DNA of 47,040 nt from an uncultured Haliea sp. GTDB taxonomy: Bacteria > Pseudomonadota > Gammaproteobacteria > Pseudomonadales > Halieaceae. The DNA lies in NCBI GenBank assembly GCA_947258585.1, contig CAMYIZ010000052.1, forward strand, positions 1 to 47,040, read 5' to 3'. The notes under the pieces are model-generated. The model saw only the letters and a program-made list of their open reading frames with translations, had not been told where the DNA came from and did no database searches. This document shows, in pieces, positions 1-8,575 of the stretch (its first letter is position 1; every line of letters begins with the position of its first letter). The position numbers were made by a program, and so were the translations under genes.

Positions 1-127
1 AGCAGCGCTGGGGGCGTGGTTCCGTTATTACAACGAGCGCCGCCCCCATCAAGCCCTGGGCATGAAAACGCCCAGGGAGGTGTATCAATTAGCAGCGTAG
101 GTGTGCAGTTTTAGCTGGGTCATTACA
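1..127 (+). mobile_element. Right end of an IS3-family insertion sequence (cut by window edge)
   Basis: The first 100 bases encode the C-terminus of an IS3-type transposase. About 27 bases later the sequence TGGGTCATTACA may form the right terminal repeat, because its reverse complement starts TGTAATGACCCA and IS3 ends begin with TG. The left end lies outside the window, so neither the matching terminal repeat nor a target duplication can be checked. The boundary at 127 is an estimate. Confidence 0.6.
2..100 (+). CDS. IS3-family transposase OrfB, C-terminal fragment
   Basis: This is the last 32 codons of a DDE integrase-core transposase, read in frame from base 2 to the TAG at 98-100. It carries the familiar C-terminal signature YYNERRPHQALG followed by TPREVY, typical of IS3-family OrfB proteins, which cut and join DNA during transposition. 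The rest of the gene lies left of the window, so whether the element is intact cannot be said. Confidence 0.85.
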   Translation, partial: AALGAWFRYYNERRPHQALGMKTPREVYQLAA

Positions 128-198
128 GATATTCACTAAACCCTTTGATCATGAAGAGCGCGGTCCGCTCGGCCCAGTGCGATGCGAACGCGCTCGCG

Positions 199-1545
199 CT
201 ATGGGGACGGACAGTCCGGTGGCGTCAGGAACTCGAGCCCCGGTGTGGCCCAGAGTCGGGGCGCAGCCTTGTCCGTATAGGTGCAACCGAATGCCGGATC
301 GGCCACGGCAGCCGGGTCAAGCACGTCGTCGCCGGCTGGCTTGATGCCGGCCTCGACCCAGGTGACGAGGTCGACGAAGGTCGTCACGAGTTCGGTTGGG
401 GTGAAGGTGCAGTGGCCGAAGTCCCTCGTCGCGCGCTGCACCAGCAGGTCGGACGCGCCCTTGGAGGCGACGCGGCGGGCGTATTCCTGCTGCATGTGGA
501 AGGGCACGAACAGGTCGCCCAGCGTGTGCAGCGCCAGCATCGGGATCTTCAGGTTGCCGGGCGTCGGCGTGACGTTGGCCAGCCCTTTTCGGCGCCGTGC
601 CTGGGGGTCAGCGGTGACGCGTTGGACCATGTCATTGAACGCCGTCTCGGCGCCGGACAGTGCCGGATCGGTGTCGAACTGGTAGACCACATCCGAGTTC
701 TGCACCGCTACGCCAGGCTGGCGCGGTAGCGTGCCGTCGCCGACGCCGAGGCCGAACAGGAAGTCACCGGCCACGCCGTTCCAGAAGGCGAAGCCCTGGT
801 CGAACAGGGGCCTTACACCCCCCGAGCGCAACTGCACCAGGGTCTTCAGCTGTTGTCCTTGCACATTCAGAGCATAAGGGAAGGCGGGCCCGAGTGCCGC
901 CTTGGTCTGCGGAACGGTCATCGTCAGGTAGTCCGGACCATAGGGATAGGTTGCATTCATCCCCGACAACGTCTGCGCCGCCACATTGAAGTCGAGGAAG
1001 AAATCGAACAGCTCATAGTCGCCCATTACGCCGCAGATCGGCATTGCGCCGACGTAGCTGTGGGGCCATTGCTCGGCCATTACCGTGGTGACGTGCCCGC
1101 CCATCGACGCGCCGGTAATGTAAGTCTTCGACGGCTTGCCGAAGCGCCCGTTGAAGAACTGCGCGAGCGCGTGGCTGTCCTTGGCGCCCTGCGAAGGGTC
1201 GTAGGCGTTCTTGCTGTAGCTGGAGGCGGCCCAAGCGTAGCCTTGCGAGACCAGGAAGGCGCGCAGCGGGTGGTTGTCGACCGTGAGCTCGAGCGCCGAG
1301 GGATCCGTGGCAGGATCGCCCCGGTAGCCGTGCGCCCAAATGACGAGCCGCCCGTTCCAGTTGGCAGGTACTTCAATACGATAGCCGGCGCCGTTGTGTA
1401 TGCCCCAGATGCGTTCGCTGTCAAAGCCCGGATAGGCGCCAAAGGGCAACTTGGCCTCGTCAATGAAATATTGCGGCGGCTGCGCGGCAACGGCACCTTT
1501 TGCAACTAGCAGAAGTGCAAAAAGTGCAATCCCGATAAATTTCAT
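199..1545 (-). CDS. Secreted alpha/beta hydrolase
   Basis: A 448-residue protein with an N-terminal signal peptide (hydrophobic residues 4-15, likely cleavage after AVA near 20), so probably periplasmic or secreted. It has an alpha/beta-hydrolase core: HGYRG near 72-76, which may form the oxyanion hole, a nucleophile elbow GASMGG with Ser147, a candidate Asp344 in HTLGD and a candidate catalytic His378 in DFGHC. The C-terminal 70 residues carry two more Cys that could form a disulfide. An AGGAG ribosome site sits 5-6 bases before the ATG at 1545. Substrate is unknown; an ester or peptide is likely. It stands alone, with its 3' end about 70 bp from the IS end, and is not clearly part of any operon. 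Confidence 0.75.
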   Translation of the reverse strand: MKFIGIALFALLLVAKGAVAAQPPQYFIDEAKLPFGAYPGFDSERIWGIHNGAGYRIEVPANWNGRLVIWAHGYRGDPATDPSALELTVDNHPLRAFLVSQGYAWAASSYSKNAYDPSQGAKDSHALAQFFNGRFGKPSKTYITGASMGGHVTTVMAEQWPHSYVGAMPICGVMGDYELFDFFLDFNVAAQTLSGMNATYPYGPDYLTMTVPQTKAALGPAFPYALNVQGQQLKTLVQLRSGGVRPLFDQGFAFWNGVAGDFLFGLGVGDGTLPRQPGVAVQNSDVVYQFDTDPALSGAETAFNDMVQRVTADPQARRRKGLANVTPTPGNLKIPMLALHTLGDLFVPFHMQQEYARRVASKGASDLLVQRATRDFGHCTFTPTELVTTFVDLVTWVEAGIKPAGDDVLDPAAVADPAFGCTYTDKAAPRLWATPGLEFLTPPDCPSP

Positions 1546-2109
1546 GGTATCTCCTTTATTATTTTATAAATCTGCGAGAAAAACTCTCTACCCAACTCGC
1601 ACAAGGCGCGCTTACCAAATATAAAGAATGCCAATGAATACAACACCTTTCCAAGTCTTACAGCATATTCCAGGCCAATAGGTAGAAAGTCGTATAAAAA
1701 CAACACTTATGATTTCGTCCGCAATTCTGGCCTACAGTGGACTGTAAAATATTCTGACAATAGAACCAGGATTTGATGAAGACGACTTCATCAGCGAGAC
1801 TTCGAACGCCCGCTTTAACGCCCTGCAAAATGCGGCCTCTGGCTAATATCCCGGCCCCTTGGCGATTATCGCCACCGGGTCGGCGGGCTCCGGGAGGACG
1901 GCGATCTGTTGTGTCATCGATTACTGCACGGAGCCGGTGACACCCTCGATCCACAAGACCAGAGCTTACACAGTATTGGCGCCCAACCCGCATGGATGGG
2001 CCAGTGTCGGGCGCCGTCCGTGGCAGCGCTATGGCGTCCAGGGTCAATGATGAAGAGCTGGGATTTTTGCCTGTTAAGCCTCTGTCTCCCGGGTTTGCAG
2101 AAGAGCCTG
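1546..2109. other. 564-bp region with no recognisable gene
   Basis: The first about 200 bases are AT-rich and hold the ribosome site and probably the promoter of the leftward hydrolase. The remainder has short open frames on both strands (for example 1658-2047 minus and 1859-2050 plus). None has a recognisable domain or convincing ribosome site. It could be decayed coding sequence next to the IS, but I cannot identify a parent gene. Confidence 0.4.
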
Positions 2110-2826
2110 CTAGCGTGAGCTGGAATAGGTGTCTCGAAGCCTGTCGGCTACCCAGCGACTGTGATGGGCGTAGGTGCGAGCGGCTCTGACTGGATCTCCC
2201 GACAGGATGGCGGATTCGATCTTGTCGAAGTTCGCAAGGTATTCATCCCGATGCTCCGCTGGAAAAATCGATGCCAACTGGGGTGTCCAGAACTCCGTAT
2301 GGAGCTGTTTGCGGACAGCTTCCACATATGGGTTTTCGGTAATGGCGGTCAGGGTCTCCTGCAGTGCGATAACGGCATAGGAATAGGCTTTGAGGTCGTC
2401 CGCTTTTCTTGCTTGATGGATTTTTTTCGTCGCGGCCCTGACCCGGTCTGCATTATCCCTGATCTTGATGCGCTCGGCGACAAGCCGGGCCATGAGCGCC
2501 CCGTGGACCTCCCAAACCTCAAGGGCATTAAGGATTTCCTCGAGGGATAGCTGCCGAACCCGTGCACTGCGATTGGAATGGAGTTCAATAATTCCTTCGC
2601 CAGACAGTCGGTGTAATGCTTCGCGAACCGGTGCGACGCTGATTCCAAGGGTATTGGCGATGGTGCGAGCGACGATTTGCTGTCCTTGAACATATTCTCC
2701 CGTTCGAATACGGGCAATGATGAACTCGATTACCGAGCCAACCCTGTCAACTGGGGGGCTAAGCTGTTGGGATTGGGCGCTGGGGCTCCGGAGTGAGGAG
2801 CTATCCCGGGGTGTTTTCGTCGGCAT
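2110..2826 (-). CDS. GntR-family transcriptional regulator (FCD subfamily)
   Basis: A 238-residue regulator with an N-terminal winged helix (about residues 25-95; the segment IANTLGISVAPVREALHRL is the classic GntR recognition region) and an all-helical FCD-type ligand domain after it. FCD regulators usually bind small carboxylates or amino-acid-like ligands and repress neighbouring catabolic genes. The ATG at 2826 is chosen because AAGGAA lies about 8 bases upstream; an in-frame start at 2895 exists but would fall inside an inverted repeat. It is divergent from the cupin-receptor operon, whose promoter overlaps a perfect palindrome at 2975-2990, so it most likely controls that operon and itself. 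Confidence 0.9.
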   Translation of the reverse strand: MPTKTPRDSSSLRSPSAQSQQLSPPVDRVGSVIEFIIARIRTGEYVQGQQIVARTIANTLGISVAPVREALHRLSGEGIIELHSNRSARVRQLSLEEILNALEVWEVHGALMARLVAERIKIRDNADRVRAATKKIHQARKADDLKAYSYAVIALQETLTAITENPYVEAVRKQLHTEFWTPQLASIFPAEHRDEYLANFDKIESAILSGDPVRAARTYAHHSRWVADRLRDTYSSSR

Positions 2827-2878
2827 GCAGCAGTATTCCTTACCTGAGTTCCGGTCAGTCCGCCGGTTTTCAGCACCG

Positions 2879-2902
2879 TTAAGAACTTGTTGCACTTCTT
2901 AA
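2879..2902. promoter_or_regulatory. Inverted repeat upstream of the GntR gene
   Basis: Arms TTAAGAA (2879-2885) and TTCTTAA (2896-2902) are perfect reverse complements around a 10-base spacer. The site lies just upstream of the regulator's start, in the divergent gap. It could be an autoregulatory operator or an RNA hairpin. Its sequence differs from the palindrome at 2975, so a shared binding protein is not evident. Confidence 0.4.
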
Positions 2903-2949
2903 CATATATTTGCTCGCATGGCACAAATTTAATTTTTCAGTAGATTATA

Positions 2950-2978
2950 TTGACATATAAACGAACATAATCTTAAAT
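2950..2978 (+). promoter_or_regulatory. Sigma70-type promoter of the cupin-receptor operon
   Basis: A perfect -35 box TTGACA (2950-2955) is followed after exactly 17 bases by TTAAAT (2973-2978), a four-of-six match to the -10 consensus. The predicted start of transcription is near 2985, which would place the ATG at 2977 outside the mRNA and supports the cupin start at 3013. Confidence 0.65.
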
Positions 2979-2990
2979 GTTCGAACATTT
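2975..2990. promoter_or_regulatory. Perfect 16-bp palindrome overlapping -10/+1, probable operator
   Basis: AAATGTTCGAACATTT is fully self-complementary and overlaps the -10 box and the predicted transcription start. A further GAACAT half-site lies at 2963-2968 in the promoter spacer. The position is ideal for repression, and the divergently encoded GntR/FCD protein is the obvious candidate to bind it. Binding itself is inference. Confidence 0.6.
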
Positions 2991-3012
2991 TAAAAATAAC
3001 GTGTGGAGCCAT

Positions 3013-3606
3013 ATGAAGACAAGGAACCTGACGGCAGACGAAATGGCTGAACGGGTAGCGCGGTACGAAGGGCTTACCCCTATCGCAGTCCAACTGGAAA
3101 AGAAGCATCAGCAGGAAATTCTGGACCTGATTTACGCCCGACAACTTCTTCTAGTGGTGGGGCTGGAAAAAGACCGGCGATCGGCGATCAGTAATTCTGC
3201 GCCCATTGTTGGAGCGGGAGGTATGACCATAACGTATGCCGTCTGTCCGCCAGGACAGGGGCCCGGCCTGCATGCGCACAAGGATACTTACGAAACCTTC
3301 ACGGTGATGCGCGGGCGCTTTGCGTTTCTGTGGGGAGATGAAGGAGACCAGTCCGTCGTCCTGGACGAGTTTGACGTAATCTCCGTGCCGCCACGAGTCA
3401 ACCGGGCGTTCAGAAATGTTGGTGACGGTGAGGGGGTGCTGCAGGTTGTCATCACCGGTGGCGTCCACGACCACAACGATATTGATCTGTCGCCGCAGGT
3501 TGGAGAGGCCATCGACCGCATCGATCCCGAGGCGCGCAAAATAATCGAAAAAGAGATGTTCACGTTCACGGCCGGAAAGGATCAGGACGAGGCGGAATCG
3601 GCGTGA
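3013..3606 (+). CDS. Cupin-domain protein
   Basis: A 197-residue cytoplasmic protein (no signal peptide) with one cupin barrel. Cupin motif 1 is present as GLHAH....E......G (His87, His89, Glu94), giving three of the usual four metal ligands. In motif 2 the usual His appears replaced by Arg (about 131, in PPRVNRAFRN), so metal binding may be altered. Cupins of this sort act as small dioxygenases, isomerases or sensor proteins; no reaction can be assigned. The ATG at 3013 is chosen over 2977 because GGAG lies just upstream and 2977 is inside the promoter. It is the first gene of the six-gene locus 1 operon. Confidence 0.8.
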   Translation: MKTRNLTADEMAERVARYEGLTPIAVQLEKKHQQEILDLIYARQLLLVVGLEKDRRSAISNSAPIVGAGGMTITYAVCPPGQGPGLHAHKDTYETFTVMRGRFAFLWGDEGDQSVVLDEFDVISVPPRVNRAFRNVGDGEGVLQVVITGGVHDHNDIDLSPQVGEAIDRIDPEARKIIEKEMFTFTAGKDQDEAESA

Positions 3607-3632
3607 TGACTTCAATGAGAGGGCAAATCAAG

Positions 3633-5795
3633 ATGAAAAAAAATGCACCTGTAGTGGCGCGGCAGAGCGTTTACGCTGGCAGCGCCGCCATCGGCCTGAT
3701 GGCGGGGTTAGCCCCGGTGGTCGCGGCGGAGATGCCCAGTGCCGAATCCCTACTTGAAGAGGTTGTGGTCACCGCAACGCGAACCGGCGCGACTTCGCTG
3801 CACGACACTCCGATATCCATCACCGCATTCTCAAGTGACTACCTCAACGATATGGTTGTCACTGACATTCGCGATGTCGCGATCATGACGCCTGGTATGA
3901 CGCTGACCTCGAATGCGAATATGGCGCAGGTCTACATCCGCGGGATCGGTTCAAACAATGTGTTCGCTGGCGCGGATCCGAGTTCTACCATCCATGTTGA
4001 TGGCGTCTACATGGCGCGTCCGCAAAGCGGGTTCTCGAATTTCTCGGATGTGGAGCGAGTCGAGATTCTGCGCGGTCCGCAGGGTACGCTTTATGGAAGG
4101 AACTCTGTCGGGGGGACAGTCAGTATCGTTTCACGCAGTCCATCCCTTGATCGCCTTGTGGCGGAGGGGACCTACACGCTGGGCAACGAATCCTTTAACC
4201 GCCTCGAGGGCTATCTCAGTGCGCCGCTTATAGAGGATACGCTTGCCTTCAGCACTGCCGTTCAGCTCAGTGACCGGGACGCGTTCCGTGAGAACATTGC
4301 GCCGGATGGACATGATGTCGACGATGAGGATATTCGCTCCTACCGCGGACAATTACTCTGGAACCTGTCTGAACAAACGAATCTGGTCATGCGAGGTGAT
4401 TACTACGAGGACAATTCAACGCTTTATTCTGGTAGTTCATCCCCGCTTGCGGTTGCTGCGGGTAATCCTCCCCTTGCCGGGAGCATTGTCGGCGACTCAC
4501 GCAAGGTCGCGCTGAATGCTCCATCCTTTATCGACAGGGAGGCCAGTGGTGTAAGCCTTGAGGTCAACAACGGCTTTGGAGAACACTGGTCACTGAAGTC
4601 CCTGATCGCCTACCGAAGCAATGAAAACTATATTGCATCCGATCCGGACGTTACCGAGCTGGATCTGAATCGCACCTTGTTGTGGGAGGATCAGGAGCAG
4701 TATTCCGTTGAATTCAATCTCGTGGGCACCTACGAAAAGGCACAGTATTTTCTCGGCGCGTTCGCGCTCAAGGAGGAGATAGAAGGCTTGACCGAGGTTC
4801 AGGTCCGGCCGTCCGGTATTTCGGTAGAGCTTGGTCCGGAAGTGGACACAGAGACCTGGGCATTGTTTGGCCAGGTCGAGTACGACCTGACGCCGGCGCT
4901 GTCTCTCTCGGCGGGCGCCCGCTACACAGAGGAAACCAAGGACTGGTTCAAGACTCATGGCGTTTTTCTGACCGGTACGGACATTTTGCTGACAGGAATT
5001 GACTTGCCGGCTGAAAAGGGAGAATACGACGAGTTCACTCCGAAGCTTGGGGTCGAGTTCACGCCGAGCGATGACTATCTCTTCTACGGCAGTGTATCGC
5101 GTGGCTTCAAGAGCGGGGGTTTTAACATGACTGCGGGAGTGCCTGGCGGGTACGACCCTGAAACACTCCTGGCCTACGAAATCGGCTTCAATGGGCGGCA
5201 CGCAGACGGGCGCGTCACTTCCCGTCTCAGTGTCTTTTACTACGACTACGACGATCTTCAGGTCCAAGCCTTCATCACGCCCGGTGTTGCCAGTATCACC
5301 AACGCGGCATCTGCTCGGGTGAAGGGACTTGAGGCAGAGTTTTCCGGGAGGGTGACGGATGAATTCACTCTTCGGGGTAACCTCGCTTACCTTGATGCGA
5401 CCTACAGCGAATACGCTGAGGCCCCCGTAGGCGGCGGGGCTGTGATTGATGCATCGGGAAATCATTTGAACAGTGCCCCTGAGTGGTCTGCCAGTGGATT
5501 TGCGGAGTATGCGCGTTCATTCGACTGGGGGTTGGTTCGCCTGACAGGCGAGATGGGCTGGCAGTCGGAGTCGTTCTTCACGGTGAGCAATGATGATCTC
5601 CACCGCCAGGGCAGTTACGCGGTCGCGAATGCCAGCCTCGGCTATGAAACACCGGATGGCAGATTTACCGTGAGCATCTGGGGACGCAATGTGCTCGATA
5701 AAGAGTATCTGACGAGTGCCGGGACCATTGTAAATCCTGCGGGACGGTATGGCCCCATCCGCACGTATGGCCTGCGTTTCAGCGCCAAATACTAG
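3633..5795 (+). CDS. TonB-dependent outer-membrane receptor (locus 1)
   Basis: A 720-residue TonB-dependent receptor: signal peptide (about 1-35), a TonB-box-like LEEVVVTATR, a plug domain with VYIRGIGSNN and the RGPQGTLYGRN motif, then a 22-strand beta barrel ending in an aromatic-rich C-terminus (FSAKY). Such receptors import large or scarce ligands across the outer membrane using TonB-ExbBD energy. The sequence resembles the substrate-import receptors of marine and sphingomonad bacteria rather than a clear siderophore type. The ATG at 3633 follows GAGAGGG by 9 bases; in-frame starts at 3603 and 3606 overlap the cupin stop. It probably brings in the substrate of the downstream exported hydrolases. 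Confidence 0.92.
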   Translation: MKKNAPVVARQSVYAGSAAIGLMAGLAPVVAAEMPSAESLLEEVVVTATRTGATSLHDTPISITAFSSDYLNDMVVTDIRDVAIMTPGMTLTSNANMAQVYIRGIGSNNVFAGADPSSTIHVDGVYMARPQSGFSNFSDVERVEILRGPQGTLYGRNSVGGTVSIVSRSPSLDRLVAEGTYTLGNESFNRLEGYLSAPLIEDTLAFSTAVQLSDRDAFRENIAPDGHDVDDEDIRSYRGQLLWNLSEQTNLVMRGDYYEDNSTLYSGSSSPLAVAAGNPPLAGSIVGDSRKVALNAPSFIDREASGVSLEVNNGFGEHWSLKSLIAYRSNENYIASDPDVTELDLNRTLLWEDQEQYSVEFNLVGTYEKAQYFLGAFALKEEIEGLTEVQVRPSGISVELGPEVDTETWALFGQVEYDLTPALSLSAGARYTEETKDWFKTHGVFLTGTDILLTGIDLPAEKGEYDEFTPKLGVEFTPSDDYLFYGSVSRGFKSGGFNMTAGVPGGYDPETLLAYEIGFNGRHADGRVTSRLSVFYYDYDDLQVQAFITPGVASITNAASARVKGLEAEFSGRVTDEFTLRGNLAYLDATYSEYAEAPVGGGAVIDASGNHLNSAPEWSASGFAEYARSFDWGLVRLTGEMGWQSESFFTVSNDDLHRQGSYAVANASLGYETPDGRFTVSIWGRNVLDKEYLTSAGTIVNPAGRYGPIRTYGLRFSAKY

Positions 5796-5805
5796 GAGCC
5801 GGGGA

Positions 5806-7347
5806 ATGCGAGGACAAAGGTTGTACATGGGAATCAAGAATCGACGGCGTTGGCTAGCGCATACATGCGCTGTCGTGCTGGCTCCTGTATTGGTTGCAGG
5901 GCAGGCCCTCGCCGCAGGTTCGCCGTTTGACACGGTTATTCTGAATGGACTTGTCATGGATCCCGAAACGGGGTTTGAAGAGATTGCCAACGTAGGCATT
6001 CGCGACGGAAGAATTGCCGAGATATCAGACAGAGTGCTTGAGGGAGTCCGCAGCTACGATGCGACCGGGCTTGTGGTCGCCCCTGGCTTTATCGATCTGC
6101 ATGCTCATATCCAGACTGTCTCGGGCCAGGGTCTACAGGCACTGGATGGTGTCACGACGGCGCTGGAGCAGGAGAACGGGGTCTATCCTGTCGCGCCGTT
6201 CTACGCGGCTCGAGAGGGGAGAGCGCGAATCCATTTTGGCGCCAGTGTGGGGCATCAGGGCCTGCGCATCAAAGTAAAGACGGATATCGATGCGGGCCAC
6301 GCAAGCACCAACGACAAGCTGGCTGATCGCCTGCTCAGAATGAAGGAGGGGTGGGCTGAGGCCGCCATGACGGACGCTGAGCTGGAGCATGGCTTGTCCC
6401 TGTTCCGTAAGGAAATCGCCGATGGTGGTCTTGGCCTCGGACTGTCGACCGAATACGTTCCAGGCGCAGATCGCCGGGAGGTTTACCAGTTCATGAAGGC
6501 TGCGGCTGAAGAGGGTGTCGCGGTATTCACTCACGTTCGCGCCGCATACCACGCCGACGCCGGCGGGCTCTTCGAAATGATGCAGGAAGTGTTGGCCAAC
6601 ACTGCCTCAACCGGAGGGGCGCTGCACATTTGCCATGTTACCAGCAAGGGCCTGAACGATACTGCGCTGATTCTCGATGCCATCTCTGGAGCTCACAAGC
6701 AGGGGATGGATGTCTCGACGGAGGTGTACCCCTATACAGCGGGAAGTACCATGCTGGGTTCAGCGCTGTTCAACGATGGCTGGAAAGAGCGCTGGAACGC
6801 AACCTACAGTGACATCGAGTGGCCCGCAACAGGCGAGCGGCTGACAGCGGAGACGTTCTACAAATATCGGGAGGAACACCCGGCGACATTTGTCATTTTC
6901 CACATGATTCCCGAGAGCGCCATGAACCTGGCCATTGCCCACCCACTGACGATGATTGCATCGGACGGCGTCAAATATATCAACGGGCGCGGCCACCCTC
7001 GTGGCGCAGGGACGTTTGCTCGAGTCCTTGGCGTCCACGCACGAGAAAAGGGCGACGTTTCGCTGATGGAGGCGTTGCGCAAAATGACCTTGTTGCCCGC
7101 CCAGCGCATGGGCTTCGTACCCATGATGCAGCGCAAGGGGCGAATTCAGGAAGGGATGGACGCCGATATCACGATATTTGATCCCGAAACGGTTCGCGAC
7201 AGGGCAACCTACCAGGATCCCATGCGGCCCTCCATGGGCATTGTTCACGTCCTTGTGGCAGGTACGGCGGTTGTCGTCGACGGTGTGTTGCAGGAGGATG
7301 CGTATCCTGGCCAGGGGATAAGGTTTGTGAGGGGCGAGGAGCACTGA
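5806..7347 (+). CDS. Exported amidohydrolase, D-aminoacylase-like (locus 1)
   Basis: A 513-residue metal-dependent amidohydrolase with a signal peptide (hydrophobic stretch, cleavage likely after ALA), so periplasmic. The N-terminal beta domain is followed by GFIDLHAH (HxH metal ligands), GVTT, HICHV, and the C-terminal SDGVKYINGRGHPR motif seen in N-acyl-D-amino-acid deacylases. The family releases the acyl group from N-acyl amino acids or opens related cyclic amides. Where characterised D-aminoacylases have GNCG with a bridging Cys, this protein has QENG, so its metal site probably differs. ATG 5806 has AGGAG upstream; 5827 is an alternative start that keeps the signal peptide. It begins 10 bases after the receptor gene. 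Confidence 0.82.
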   Translation: MRGQRLYMGIKNRRRWLAHTCAVVLAPVLVAGQALAAGSPFDTVILNGLVMDPETGFEEIANVGIRDGRIAEISDRVLEGVRSYDATGLVVAPGFIDLHAHIQTVSGQGLQALDGVTTALEQENGVYPVAPFYAAREGRARIHFGASVGHQGLRIKVKTDIDAGHASTNDKLADRLLRMKEGWAEAAMTDAELEHGLSLFRKEIADGGLGLGLSTEYVPGADRREVYQFMKAAAEEGVAVFTHVRAAYHADAGGLFEMMQEVLANTASTGGALHICHVTSKGLNDTALILDAISGAHKQGMDVSTEVYPYTAGSTMLGSALFNDGWKERWNATYSDIEWPATGERLTAETFYKYREEHPATFVIFHMIPESAMNLAIAHPLTMIASDGVKYINGRGHPRGAGTFARVLGVHAREKGDVSLMEALRKMTLLPAQRMGFVPMMQRKGRIQEGMDADITIFDPETVRDRATYQDPMRPSMGIVHVLVAGTAVVVDGVLQEDAYPGQGIRFVRGEEH

Positions 7348-7348
7348 A

Positions 7349-8575
7349 ATGGAGGATATCAGGGTAACGCGTAGAGACATGCTTTTAGCCGCCACTGCCG
7401 GAATCGGAGCGTTGGCGATTCCCTCACCGGTATGGGCCAGTGGCAGGCTCGAGGTGAAAGGACATTGCGCGCCCGAGTTTGCGCATGTGCGGGATGTCTT
7501 TCAGAAAAGCTTTGACGATGGTGATGAGGTCGGTGCGAATGTTGCAGTAACCGTTGACGGAAATCTTGTCGTGAATCTTTGGGGTGGACATCGGGATGAG
7601 GCGAGGGTCATGCCCTGGCGCGAGGACACCTTGGTTTGCACCATGTCCGTATCCAAGGGGATCACGGCGCTGGCCGCTCTTATTCTTGTAGACCGGGGTA
7701 AGCTACAGCTGCAGGAACGCGTCGCGGCATACTGGCCTGAATTCGGACAGGCCGGGAAGGAAGATATTACGGTTCAGCAGCTTCTCTCCCATATGGCGGC
7801 TCTGCCAGTGGCGGAACGTGCGCCCAACGGAGCGGCACTTGGCTGGAATGAGCTTGTGCGCGCCCTTGAACAACAAGCCCCCCTCTGGGAGCCCGGCACA
7901 AGAGGAATCTACCACCCAACCACGTATGGTCACCTGGTTGGGGAACTTGTCCAGCGTGTCTCTGGCCGTGACATCGCCGAGTTCGTGCGCGATGAAATCG
8001 CGCATCCACTAGGTGCGGAATTCATTTTTGGTTGCAATGCTGCGGAGCAGGCACGTGTAGCTCCTCCGATACCGAACCCGCTTAACCATCACGCTAAAAG
8101 AAATTTGAACAGTGATCTCGCGGCGGAAATATACCGGCTCCTTGGCGATGAACCGCGCGCTGTTCTGTTGCGACCCGATTTCTGCAAGTTTGTCTTTCCG
8201 TCTGCAAGTGGCGTCAGCAATGCTCATTCTCTAGCTAGAATCTTTGCCGCCCTTGCCAGCGGTGGCAGTGCTGGCGGTACGACCTTGCTGCGCCCTGAAA
8301 CACTCGAGGCAGCCACAAGGGAGCAGTGGTTTGACGACATTCTGATCACCGAGGACCGTTACCGGGTTGCGCTTGGCTTCCTCCTCAACGGGGGCATTGC
8401 TTACTATGGGCCAAATCCGCGCGCATTTGGCTCTGCTGGAAGCGGCGGGTATACAGTTTTTGCGGACCCCGACCGACGCTTGAGCTTCGCCTATACCCCG
8501 AATCGGTTTACCAGCGGTGATGGGCTCGGAATCCAATCACGCCGGCTTGTTGATGCGGTTTATCATGCCCTGTAG
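7349..8575 (+). CDS. Serine hydrolase of the class C beta-lactamase fold (esterase VIII-like), Tat-exported
   Basis: A 408-residue protein with a twin-arginine leader (TRRDMLLAA, then a hydrophobic stretch to about 30), suggesting folded export to the periplasm. The catalytic SxxK motif is SVSK (Ser100, Lys103), and the second motif is YHP (Tyr188) within a family VIII esterase-like YHPTTYGHL. The family includes carboxylesterases and some beta-lactam hydrolases such as EstB. It likely cleaves an ester or amide after receptor uptake. It starts one base after the amidohydrolase stop, so the two are probably translationally coupled. Confidence 0.85.
   Translation: MEDIRVTRRDMLLAATAGIGALAIPSPVWASGRLEVKGHCAPEFAHVRDVFQKSFDDGDEVGANVAVTVDGNLVVNLWGGHRDEARVMPWREDTLVCTMSVSKGITALAALILVDRGKLQLQERVAAYWPEFGQAGKEDITVQQLLSHMAALPVAERAPNGAALGWNELVRALEQQAPLWEPGTRGIYHPTTYGHLVGELVQRVSGRDIAEFVRDEIAHPLGAEFIFGCNAAEQARVAPPIPNPLNHHAKRNLNSDLAAEIYRLLGDEPRAVLLRPDFCKFVFPSASGVSNAHSLARIFAALASGGSAGGTTLLRPETLEAATREQWFDDILITEDRYRVALGFLLNGGIAYYGPNPRAFGSAGSGGYTVFADPDRRLSFAYTPNRFTSGDGLGIQSRRLVDAVYHAL

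Noticed and set aside
145-1509. Several long rightward open frames opposite the first hydrolase gene
   Set aside because: They are complementary-frame shadows of the minus-strand alpha/beta hydrolase: no domains, no ribosome sites, and Arg/His-rich composition typical of antisense frames in GC-rich DNA.
1658-2047. 129-codon minus-strand open frame in the gap after the first hydrolase
   Set aside because: No recognisable domain, unlike composition at its two ends and no convincing start signal; kept as unassigned sequence.
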